64,000 bases of DNA from Unio delphinus (Eukaryota; Mollusca; Bivalvia; Unionida; Unionidae), in assembly GCA_029339505.1 (NCBI GenBank), contig JAQISU010000081.1, positions 17,157,501-17,221,500 of the forward strand, given 5' to 3'. The notes under the pieces were generated by a model. The model was not told the DNA's origin and searched no databases. It saw only the letters and a list, made by a program, of their open reading frames with translations. Positions 53,132 to 60,800 of the stretch are shown piece after piece. Made by a program: the position numbers and the translations under genes. Position 1 is the first letter of the stretch. Each line of letters begins with the position of its first letter.

Positions 53132-53611
53132 TTAATAAATCGTTCCTGGTAGTCTTAGACCCTTTCCGCTGTACCACGAATACGGGGTTCCTGGTAGTCT
53201 TAGACCCAATCCGTGAACGGATCGTCCCTTTTTTTTATATCCTTTCCCAGTTGCCTTCTTTAGTGCCATTCCTGCTGCAGTACCAACGGCTCCTAACGCT
53301 GCCGCTTTAGCCACCGCTGGGGCTGCTGCTGCAATTAGCGCTGGAATCGCAGCTAACAACGGAAATATACCGCCTGTTTTAATCATATTTTTGATAGCAG
53401 CCGCAGAAAGAGTAATCTGAACACCTTTTTTGGCTGCAAGTGCATCATTGAAATGTTTCACCTGACGAGTTGTCAGCGATAGTTTATTTGCACCACCAGT
53501 CATTTGGTTGGGTTTCAACGTGATTGTGGTTCCACATCGCTTAACCGATTCTGATTGCAATTTTTTTAATTGACCGGGAGTTAACGTAACACTAATAACA
53601 CTATATGACAT
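53132..53611 (-). CDS. Core/minor-capsid-like protein (159 aa) with an adenain-type site
   Basis: The N-terminal half has two related segments (LTPGQLKKL... and LTTRQVKHF...), each ending near TGG. The first contains MTGG|A (about residues 38-42), which fits the adenain consensus. An Ala-rich hydrophobic stretch follows (about 86-117), then a basic segment (KKATGKGYKKKGR). The C-terminus has two copies of GLRLPGT(P/I)Y 15 residues apart, matched by a 45-bp DNA repeat at 53143 and 53188. The mix of basic, hydrophobic and cleavable parts suggests a packaged core or membrane-active protein, similar in role to adenoviral pX or pVI; this is inference. The gene lies between MCP and protease. Confidence 0.6.
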   Translation of the reverse strand: MSYSVISVTLTPGQLKKLQSESVKRCGTTITLKPNQMTGGANKLSLTTRQVKHFNDALAAKKGVQITLSAAAIKNMIKTGGIFPLLAAIPALIAAAAPAVAKAAALGAVGTAAGMALKKATGKGYKKKGRSVHGLGLRLPGTPYSWYSGKGLRLPGTIY

Positions 53612-53629
53612 TATACATAATAGATTGAT

Positions 53630-53634
53630 TCTAA
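53630..53634 (-). promoter_or_regulatory. TTAGA box before the core-like gene
   Basis: Minus-strand TTAGA 23 nt before the ATG at 53611. Confidence 0.45.
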
Positions 53635-53650
53635 TTCAATGAAAAATCAA

Positions 53651-55069
53651 TCAAAGATTTTCTACTGGTGCATCTACCACTCTCATTCTTCCTCCAACAC
53701 CTTCGAGTAGCATTGATTTGTCGCTGAGAATGACAGCAACCGCTCTATAATTATCAATAGCATCAGGCTTATCTACATTAGCTCTAAAGTGTATATCAAC
53801 GACGGATTGTCTTGTTAAATCGAGATGTTCCAGTGAGAAGTAATAGATCGGATATAGATTTTTAAAATCAAATTGTGATATTTGCAAACCAGTATCAACA
53901 TTTTGATCGCGTGCCATAAATGACAACAGACGATGATAAACTCGTGCAATATGATTTTCTTTGTAATTAAGTTGTATATCCTCGGATGGTTCCTGTTGGC
54001 CATTTATTCTCAGTGAGACGTCTTTCACACCTAATTGATCAAATATCATATGACTGTAACGTTGATCTCCAACTCTTTTATTATCTTGTAACGCTACAAA
54101 TATATGACGTGGCGCAGTAACACCTTGTTTTGATGCTAGATTCCACGTGAATAACCCGTTGAGATTTGATTGTTTAACATCTGTACTCACGGTTAGCCAA
54201 CTCAACAACGACTTTCCTCCTTGGTCCATAAATGATAGTAATCGTTCTTCTGCGGTGATTGCTGGAGTCAACACTGGCATCCACAATGATATTTTTGTTA
54301 ATTTGACTTTACCGGCATCATCATTTACATGATCTGCAGCTGGGTTTGCTGGAATCCTCCAAATTGCGTCATTATCATCACCCTTTCGTACAAGCGATAC
54401 TGTATGCTTCGCCCCATAAATAACTTTTCGGACGTTTCTACAGAATCCAAATATATGATGTAGTGGAATCGCGCATGAAAATGATTTACGCTCTCCTTGC
54501 AACATTGCGTTTCGTGTTGCGGCTCCTAGATTGAAATTAACGTCGTTGTTTATAATCATATTCTCGACATCAGCATCACTATTATCACGTTTTTTTGGTC
54601 GTCTTACAACAAATGGATTTCCTCCAGCGGTATTCTTACCATCTTTTGCAAACATCATAGAGGGTCCTGCTGATCTTGTATAATCATCAGAATATCTCGC
54701 TAACCCGATTATTGTTGTAGCCATATCAACATCGCGATCTATGGACTCAATTTCTTTACCATCAATGAGATATCTAGCACTCTCAAATAACGCCATAATA
54801 CCATTATTGACAAAACCGACTTGAGTACCATCTGGATACGGTGCTGGTACAGCAGGAGTATCATCAGCTGTTACAAGTTCTCCTTCTACTTCAATAAACG
54901 CTTCACAGGGCAAAAAGTATTTACTGGTATCATGGACTTGAAGTTCAATTCGCGATCGACTATTTGCGTCTATTGCATGATAAGCGTAATATTGATAATC
55001 GCGTACAGAATCATCCTTGCCAACTGGGGCGTCTATATCAAACGCCGGATCATGTGATTTTTTGAACAT
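53651..55069 (-). CDS. Major capsid protein, probable double jelly-roll type (472 aa)
   Basis: Length, beta-rich composition and context fit a double jelly-roll capsid protein. Segments I recall from capsid genes of related invertebrate elements are FLPCEAFIEVEGEL (about 51-64), PLHHIFGFCRNVRKVIYGAKH (about 201-222) followed by TVSLVRKGDDNDAI, and near the C-terminus SVVDIHFRA. The N-terminal SVRDYQYYAYHAID starts the fold without a signal peptide. It lies between pVI-like and core-like genes, as expected for a morphogenetic cluster. A TTAGA box lies 24 nt before the ATG and a palindrome lies just upstream. No structural prediction was possible here; a model would be decisive. Confidence 0.75.
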   Translation of the reverse strand: MFKKSHDPAFDIDAPVGKDDSVRDYQYYAYHAIDANSRSRIELQVHDTSKYFLPCEAFIEVEGELVTADDTPAVPAPYPDGTQVGFVNNGIMALFESARYLIDGKEIESIDRDVDMATTIIGLARYSDDYTRSAGPSMMFAKDGKNTAGGNPFVVRRPKKRDNSDADVENMIINNDVNFNLGAATRNAMLQGERKSFSCAIPLHHIFGFCRNVRKVIYGAKHTVSLVRKGDDNDAIWRIPANPAADHVNDDAGKVKLTKISLWMPVLTPAITAEERLLSFMDQGGKSLLSWLTVSTDVKQSNLNGLFTWNLASKQGVTAPRHIFVALQDNKRVGDQRYSHMIFDQLGVKDVSLRINGQQEPSEDIQLNYKENHIARVYHRLLSFMARDQNVDTGLQISQFDFKNLYPIYYFSLEHLDLTRQSVVDIHFRANVDKPDAIDNYRAVAVILSDKSMLLEGVGGRMRVVDAPVENL

Positions 55070-55088
55070 TTTATTCTATTTATCAGAG

Positions 55089-55093
55089 TCTAA
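55089..55093 (-). promoter_or_regulatory. TTAGA box before the capsid gene
   Basis: Minus-strand TTAGA in the context GATTTAGACTC, 24 nt before the ATG at 55069. Confidence 0.5.
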
Positions 55094-55100
55094 ATCGTAA

Positions 55101-55115
55101 AAATCCGTAGGATTT
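55101..55115. terminator. Gene-boundary palindrome AAATCC-GTA-GGATTT
   Basis: Lies between the pVI-like gene end (55132) and the MCP start. A second inverted pair (AAATCG...CGATTT) is adjacent. Confidence 0.4.
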
Positions 55116-55131
55116 TCATCGTAAACGATTT

Positions 55132-55581
55132 TCATCGACGTAGTTTTTTAAAGCCGCTTCCTGCTATCATATTTGCAATATTGCTTTGGTCCCCTTGATT
55201 TATCAAGGGAGTTAAAGCCATCGACGCTAATTTTTCGTCTACTGCGTTATTTATAATTCTACTAACACTTGCAGGCATTTCCGCTGTAGACGGTAACGGT
55301 TTCTTTTTTCGTGATTTCACTAATGATGTTAATTTATTCCTCGCAGTTGAAAACGCTTTTCCAGCAAGATCTCCAACAGCACCAATACCCTTATCACGAA
55401 TAACTTCAATTGCTTTCATTCCTAGTTGTTTAGCCAACGGCATCACTTTTGGAGCCATTCTCGCAAATAACCCTGCAATGGTATTGCCTAAACCATCTCC
55501 GTAGTATGCTCTATAAACTGGAAACCGTGAATTAACTACGTAGACGGGGGCTGGTTTATCATGATTGTAGTGTATGATCAT
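55132..55581 (-). CDS. pVI-like capsid cement protein with cleavable basic tail (149 aa)
   Basis: After a short N-terminal arm (YRAYYGDGLGNT) comes an amphipathic helix (IAGLFARMAPKVMPLAKQLG, about residues 35-54). A Gly/Ala-rich helix, a basic linker (KSRKKKP) and a helical tail follow. The last residues are IAGS|GFKKLRR, a fit to the adenain site (M/I/L)XGX-G that would release a 7-residue basic peptide. In adenoviruses pVI has this design: an N-terminal amphipathic, membrane-lytic helix and a C-terminal basic peptide that activates the protease. The parallel is by layout, not by sequence alignment. The gene is directly upstream of MCP in the leftward block and shares a 30-bp leader with the 342-aa gene. 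Confidence 0.65.
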   Translation of the reverse strand: MIIHYNHDKPAPVYVVNSRFPVYRAYYGDGLGNTIAGLFARMAPKVMPLAKQLGMKAIEVIRDKGIGAVGDLAGKAFSTARNKLTSLVKSRKKKPLPSTAEMPASVSRIINNAVDEKLASMALTPLINQGDQSNIANMIAGSGFKKLRR

Positions 55582-55611
55582 TATTTGAAATCAGAAACCA
55601 TTTTTCAATTG
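55582..55611 (-). promoter_or_regulatory. 30-bp leader shared with the 342-aa gene
   Basis: Directly abuts the ATG at 55581 and matches 56689-56718 at 29 of 30 positions. Its core is GTTTCTGATTTCAAATA. It lacks a TTAGA box and so may be a second promoter class. Confidence 0.5.
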
Positions 55612-55613
55612 TG

Positions 55614-55628
55614 AAATCCTTCGGATTT
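55614..55628. terminator. Gene-boundary palindrome AAATCC-TTC-GGATTT
   Basis: Lies between the 342-aa gene end (55660) and the pVI-like start. ACGCTAGCGT is adjacent at 55631-55640. Confidence 0.4.
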
Positions 55629-55659
55629 CCACGCTAGCGTTTTTATTCAGTCTCGGTGA

Positions 55660-56688
55660 TTAATCACTGTGATAATCCTCCACTAACTCGCCAATGAATT
55701 CTCGATATGTGCTGATATCCATGATACCGCCGGCAAATAACCGTCTACAGATATCAGATGCTTCATTAATTATTTCCGGTGAGTTATTTCCAGCTCGGAA
55801 CCCTCCTACAAGAACTTCTAATCGTGATATATCATTGATAACACTACCAGGACAGAAACCCGAAGAGTTTCCAACTAAACCACTGCCTGAAAATCCTTTG
55901 GTTTTATCAGTGATACCGGTTGCACCTTTTTCATGATCAGCTTCTCTCGTTATTTTCATCTGTTGGGGGGATTGTGTTATATCAATAAATTTTGATTGTT
56001 CTGGTAGTCTAAGAAATCCGGTATCCGATTGCTCCCCTATAGATGATTCAGCTTTTTTTATTGCTGCCATATATTCCTGAAATGTTTTATCATCTCCTTT
56101 TGCTTGAGAGGAACCTGATAGTATACGATATAACCCCCTATACCAATCTTTTTTAGGGGGAAGATTATAATCACCTTGAATATATTTTCTTCTCTGATGA
56201 AAACTCCTAGTGACAAATTGGGCTAATTCTTCCATAGAATCAAATTTTTTATTTCTCAATTCATCTAATTTACCGGGAAGAAGTTTTTCATTGAATGCAA
56301 CTCGTCCACTAGTAGTATCCTCCCCTTCTTCTTGAAATTCGGGTGGGGGGAGATCTTGAAGTTCTCGTTGTTGTTCTGAAGCGGTTGATATATCCTGAGG
56401 AAGTGTTTTCAATGATTTTTTTGTTTGTTTAGTTCTTTTTGCTATTTTTTCTAACACAGGAAGAAAAGACTCTTCTTGTTTTTTTCCTTCTTCAGAGATT
56501 GTTGACACTATCTGTTTCGTTGCTGTGGTTACTGGTTTAAACAATTCTTCAGACCCCACAGCAAAATCAGTTTGTAAACTCTGTCGTTGTTGCAGTTTAT
56601 TCCGTACAGAGTCGCGAATTGGTACAAATTTCTTAATTGCATCCAGTCGTTCACGAGCCAATCGGGTTGTTAATGCTTCATTGACCAT
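55660..56688 (-). CDS. Unknown helical protein (342 aa), possible virion component
   Basis: I do not recognise a family. Residues about 1-110 are rich in Lys, Glu and Gln and likely form coiled coil (LFKPVTTATKQIVSTISEEG, then KIAKRTKQTKKSLK). A Pro/Glu-rich linker follows (DLPPPEFQEEGED). A middle region contains LDELRNKKFDSMEELAQFV and a YIQGDYNLPPKKDWYRGLYRIL block. The C-terminal part is helical, with LVGG|F, a loose match to the adenain site. The position upstream of the pVI-like and capsid genes, with the same leader as pVI-like, suggests it is co-expressed with the morphogenetic cluster. Whether it is structural is inference. Confidence 0.6.
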   Translation of the reverse strand: MVNEALTTRLARERLDAIKKFVPIRDSVRNKLQQRQSLQTDFAVGSEELFKPVTTATKQIVSTISEEGKKQEESFLPVLEKIAKRTKQTKKSLKTLPQDISTASEQQRELQDLPPPEFQEEGEDTTSGRVAFNEKLLPGKLDELRNKKFDSMEELAQFVTRSFHQRRKYIQGDYNLPPKKDWYRGLYRILSGSSQAKGDDKTFQEYMAAIKKAESSIGEQSDTGFLRLPEQSKFIDITQSPQQMKITREADHEKGATGITDKTKGFSGSGLVGNSSGFCPGSVINDISRLEVLVGGFRAGNNSPEIINEASDICRRLFAGGIMDISTYREFIGELVEDYHSD

Positions 56689-56718
56689 TATTTGAAATCA
56701 GAAACAATTTTTCAATTG
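56689..56718 (-). promoter_or_regulatory. 30-bp leader shared with the pVI-like gene
   Basis: Abuts the ATG at 56688. It differs from the pVI-like leader by one base. Confidence 0.5.
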
Positions 56719-56796
56719 CAAAACACTTTTTCAATCCCGACCTAACACCATCGATTTTTGACATCCCTTGAGGGTCGGCTAAAAAAAATGATTAAT

Positions 56797-56888
56797 GGTC
56801 GGGCAATCAAATAATGATAAATAGTCGGTCAATCAAATAATGATAAATAGTCGGTCAATCAAATAATGATAAATAGTCGGTCAATCAA
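56797..56888. repeat. 26-bp tandem repeat, ~3.5 copies
   Basis: Unit GTCGGTCAATCAAATAATGATAAATA with exact 26-bp spacing (56824, 56850, 56876 plus a variant first unit). It lies in the only notable non-coding gap of the leftward block and could be an enhancer or origin; this is speculation. Confidence 0.9.
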
Positions 56889-57241
56889 AATTGTTCATTT
56901 TCTTGAATTAACGCCCGTAGGTTTCTAACTTTAGAATTAACCTCCTTTTTCAATTCGTATTCGTACCCCAATTCTTTTCGTATTCGTTCTACGATGGTAT
57001 ACAACGGAGCGAACACACTTACGTCACTGGAAAATGCGAGAGAGTCCTTAATAGAATTCTGAATTCTTTTGATGAGCGCATACTTCTTTGGTAGCATATA
57101 CTTGTTAGTGCTAACTCCGTATTCTATGTCCTGAAAATCAGACATGATTTGATCAGGATTTAACCCATCTGATAGTTCAATATCCCAACCTTTCAATTTT
57201 GAAATCTCGGATATGATGTTATTCATGTTTTCAGAATTCAT
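56885..57241 (-). CDS. Unknown small helical protein (118 aa)
   Basis: No family recognised. The protein is charged and helical throughout, with ISEISKLKGWDIELSDG near the N-terminus and IVERIRKELGYEYELKKEV near the C-terminus. It has no cysteines, signal peptide or membrane segment. The stop lies in the last copy of the 26-bp repeat, and a TTAGA box is 27 nt before the ATG. It is placed between the HNH gene and the structural block, a site where small regulators are possible, but no function can be supported. Confidence 0.6.
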   Translation of the reverse strand: MNSENMNNIISEISKLKGWDIELSDGLNPDQIMSDFQDIEYGVSTNKYMLPKKYALIKRIQNSIKDSLAFSSDVSVFAPLYTIVERIRKELGYEYELKKEVNSKVRNLRALIQENEQF

Positions 57242-57263
57242 TATTCTATAATAATGATATATT

Positions 57264-57268
57264 TCTAA
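57264..57268 (-). promoter_or_regulatory. TTAGA box before the 118-aa gene
   Basis: Minus-strand TTAGA in the context CATTTAGAAAT, 27 nt before the ATG at 57241. Confidence 0.45.
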
Positions 57269-57285
57269 ATGAAAAATATGACGTA

Positions 57286-57777
57286 TTAGACATAACTAAA
57301 TTGAATTTTCTGTCCGCTCTTTTTTGAAATAGCCGATCGACAAACCCCCTCTGCAACATATCGTACTGAGGGTCTACAAATATTGAAATACTTGCCGGCT
57401 TCATATATTGATTTAAATACTTTTTCTTCGTTAGTTATTGTATTCAAAGATTTCACAGGTCTCGCTTTTTTCGAGTATTTCCCAGTCCTTCCTCGTTTGG
57501 TATTCTCACTATGTGTGATTGCTTGAAGATTTGATAAGGAATTGTTCTTCGGATTAGAATCAATATGATCAATAACAAAACCATCTTTGATCAATCCATG
57601 GAAACATTCATACACGAAACGATGATTGTAATATTTCTTCTTTCCAACAGTAAAGAACAAATACCCCATACCATTATCCCACCCAACTGGGTTCTTCAGT
57701 CTACGGTTTCTTACAACACCATCACTGGATGCTTCATAATTTGTACTCACTGGGTGTGGTCTGAATTCCTGGTTCAT
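57286..57777 (-). CDS. HNH homing-type endonuclease (NUMOD4-HNH-NUMOD1 layout)
   Basis: Residues about 8-50 resemble a NUMOD4-like module (YEASSDGVVRNRR then GYLFFTVGKKKYYNHRFVYECFHG). The HNH core follows with DGFVIDHIDSNPKNNSLSNL (about 66-85) and a downstream SENTKRG. The C-terminal part (KVFKSIYEAGKYFNICRPSVRYV) fits a NUMOD1-type helix-turn-helix that binds DNA. Such genes are free-standing homing endonucleases of phages and large DNA viruses, cutting at specific sites and spreading their own gene. It is transcribed away from the polymerase gene, with 97 bp between the start codons, and carries its own TTAGA box 24 nt upstream. The gene appears complete. Confidence 0.85.
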   Translation of the reverse strand: MNQEFRPHPVSTNYEASSDGVVRNRRLKNPVGWDNGMGYLFFTVGKKKYYNHRFVYECFHGLIKDGFVIDHIDSNPKNNSLSNLQAITHSENTKRGRTGKYSKKARPVKSLNTITNEEKVFKSIYEAGKYFNICRPSVRYVAEGVCRSAISKKSGQKIQFSYV

Positions 57778-57796
57778 TCGTATACTATACTATTTG

Positions 57797-57801
57797 TCTA
57801 A
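57797..57801 (-). promoter_or_regulatory. TTAGA box before the HNH gene
   Basis: Minus-strand TTAGA in the context GAATTAGACAA, 24 nt before the ATG at 57777. Confidence 0.5.
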
Positions 57802-57832
57802 TTCATTGACTGATCCATTTGCAGTGATTCAT

Positions 57833-57840
57833 TATATAAA
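57833..57840 (+). promoter_or_regulatory. TATA-like box of the polymerase gene
   Basis: TATATAAA, 42 nt before the polymerase ATG. Confidence 0.4.
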
Positions 57841-57850
57841 AATCTTTCAT

Positions 57851-57855
57851 TTAGA
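57851..57855 (+). promoter_or_regulatory. TTAGA box before the polymerase gene
   Basis: TTAGA in the context CATTTAGACAC, 24 nt before the ATG at 57875. Confidence 0.5.
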
Positions 57856-57874
57856 CACTTGTTTTTAGTATAGC

Positions 57875-60800
57875 ATGATGAAGTTCAAGAGATTGACTTC
57901 GAGAAATGCTAAATTTAATGCTGATAGAGAGTTTAAGAGATTATTGAAAATCAGTCCTAGATTTAATCTCGATAGACCCAAAAAACGTAACAAACGTCCA
58001 AGAGACGGAAACATGAAAGAGTTTAAGAGATTATTGAAAATCAATCCTAGATTTAATCTCGATAGACCCAAAAAACGTAACAAACGTCCAAGAGACGGAA
58101 ACATGAAAGAGTTTAAGAGATTATTGAAAATCAGTCCTAGATTTAATCTCGATAGACCCAAAAAACGTAACAAACGTCCAAGAGACGGAAACATGAAAGA
58201 GTTTAAGAGATTATTGAAAATCAGTCCTAGATTTAATCTCGATAAACCAAAAAGACGTAACAAATTTAATCTCGATAAACCAAAAAAAACGTCCAAGAGA
58301 GATTACCCCTGGAAAGATGCTCAATTCAATCTCGATATAGCTTCTAATACACCAAAGAATACAATTCTTGATAAAGCCATGATTAGTAAAATCAGAGACT
58401 GTTTTAATGAATTTAAGCGTGATGGAGCATCTTATTGTTGGTCAACATTTCGAATTGATGGTGTTGTTGATGCTACCATGAATGATGAAAAAGCAGCAGT
58501 GATAATTTCACGTGTTGGGGAAAAACGGCATTTTTTCCGAATCAAATTCATTATCGAAGTCGAAGGCAAATGGATTATTAAGGATAAATTTGAACCAATC
58601 CTCAAGAATAAAAAAGCTGTCATTGTGAGTAGAGATTCCAAACCAGGGATTCTAACCGGCATTGATAAACCATACTACGAAAGATCTTATCCCGTAACAG
58701 CAATGGTTTATGGGATATATCCGTTAAATGATAAACCCGATATCGCAAAACTAGCTCCTATGAAATATTCGTCAGGGCTTAATTGTGTAGCAGAACGAAT
58801 AATAGAACACTTCACAAATGCATCCCGAGGAAATAAACTAACTGATCTGCGACGTAGGAAAATAACCGAGTGGGAACTGACAGTGAAACAGAACGGTGCA
58901 AAGATTTCTGATATAGCTAAATTAGAAACATCATTAAGATTTCCAATAACAGTTATGACGATAACCGGAGAGGTTTTATACGAACCGAAATATAACAAAA
59001 ATGGAGCACCAATACAGATTATTGATCATAATAAACACGCGTGGACACCTGCGGTAACAGTATTTCCACGAGAACGAACCGTGAAATATATCCCTAAGGA
59101 GTTCGTCCGGGATGTTTTCTATGAAGAGAGATTATTTGATGCTATTCATGCGTTGTGTAAGGATGATCCTGTGTCAGTGTGGTTACTTAGAAGTGATGAA
59201 GAATTCGATCAATTTGTAAAACCAAATGGTGAATTATATCGCGTTGAAGAATTAGATAACAGAATGAGAAAAATCGCTAGTGATTTTTCAGCGGAGAATT
59301 CCCATGAAAAACTACTCACGGATAGTTTTACTATTCCATCAGTGGTAGCTCACTTCGCAAGAGAAAAAAACTCATGGCGTCCAACACGAAGTGATTTTCT
59401 CGAGGATGTTAAATTGAGTTGCGTCGAATTTGGTCATGGAGGACTGTGGAATACGAAATACTCACGTGATGGTATGATTTCAATTGATATAGCCGCGTGT
59501 TATCCCGGAAGTTTTCTCGGGTATGGGGAATGCGCTGAGTACTTCAAACGATTTGGACACCCCACGCATGAAATGACTCGTGTTGCGATTAATGGACCAT
59601 TGCCTGATTTTGATTTAACCGGATTCGCTCGTGTGATATCATTTGAATTAGCTACAGGGTTACATCCGTGTAGTTATGTTTGGCTCGGTAGACACCTTTC
59701 TGAAAAACACTGGATGCCAATAGTGCTATTGAGATATATGATTGATTGTGGTATGCTAATATCGTTGATTGTTTCCGAGGCTATTATATGCTATCGAGCT
59801 CAGAAAGAAGTTTGGCTACCACAACCCGATCTAGATAGAATAATCAACGAACTACGAAAACAGTTTCCAGATTTCAGTGAAGAAGAAATCATAAATTGGT
59901 CTAAGAAGTTATTTGAAATTAAAAAAGAACAAGCAAAAGATCTCGGAAGAAGAATAATCGGTAAATTTACCCAGGGTGGACGATACGATAACGCAAAATA
60001 CTCTTCGCGGTTGATCATAGATGTCGCTGAATACGATTTTATTGTAGCGGATTTAATGAAACAGGGAAAACTTGTATCCCGTAAGGATGCTTTTCTATCC
60101 AATGGTGAGAAATTAGGTACGGTCGTTACCTACTGTGATGGATATAATTCCCAGTACACACACTTAAGAAGTTCAATGTTAGCCTATGCTTGCATTAATC
60201 TATTTTCGATGATAAATAGATTTCCTAATACCGCGGTTAGAGTGGCCACTGATTCGATGTATATACACAATAAGTTCAAATCAGCTGTAGCGGCATTCAC
60301 AGATCCCGAAGAAAATTGGGGGCGTTGGCGATTTAAAAAAGAGATGCTACATGAGTATTGTGAATCCGCAGACGTTGCCATGGATGATAAATATCTTTGT
60401 TGTAACCGTATTGAAATTCAATCAGAATTTTCTAATGCACCACCGGTATCTGATCCAGTATGTAGATATAAGACAGTTTATTTAAACGGTTGTGGTGGGT
60501 CAGGAAAGACAACTCGTGCAATTGAATTATATCGTGGTGGTGGAAATACTTGTATTTCTACTAACATGATTGTGCTAACACCGACTCACAGACTCGCCAG
60601 AGAGATGATACAACGAGGGGTAAATGCTTGCACTTATCACAGCTTCTTTCGATGGAAGGGTGACAAATGGACTCCTGATCGAATGGGTGATAAATTCATT
60701 CCTGAAATCATAATCTGGGATGAAATATGCACAGTGTCATTAGATGTATTAAAAACATTTCTTGAGTGGTTGTTAACCAAAAACACAAAAGTCGTCATGT

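Larger units (their letters stand above)
57778..57874. promoter_or_regulatory. Bidirectional promoter region, HNH gene / polymerase gene
   Basis: A 97-bp gap between divergent start codons. It holds one TTAGA box per direction (57797-57801 minus and 57851-57855 plus), each 24 nt from its ATG, and a TATATAAA at 57833-57840. Confidence 0.6.

Noticed and set aside
53112..53177. Upstream start for the protease
   Set aside because: Adds 22 residues overlapping the core-like gene in another frame, outside the conserved domain start.
57865..58296. 143-aa minus-strand ORF with LSRLNLGLIFNNLLNSF repeats
   Set aside because: Antisense shadow of the 90-bp repeats in the polymerase gene.
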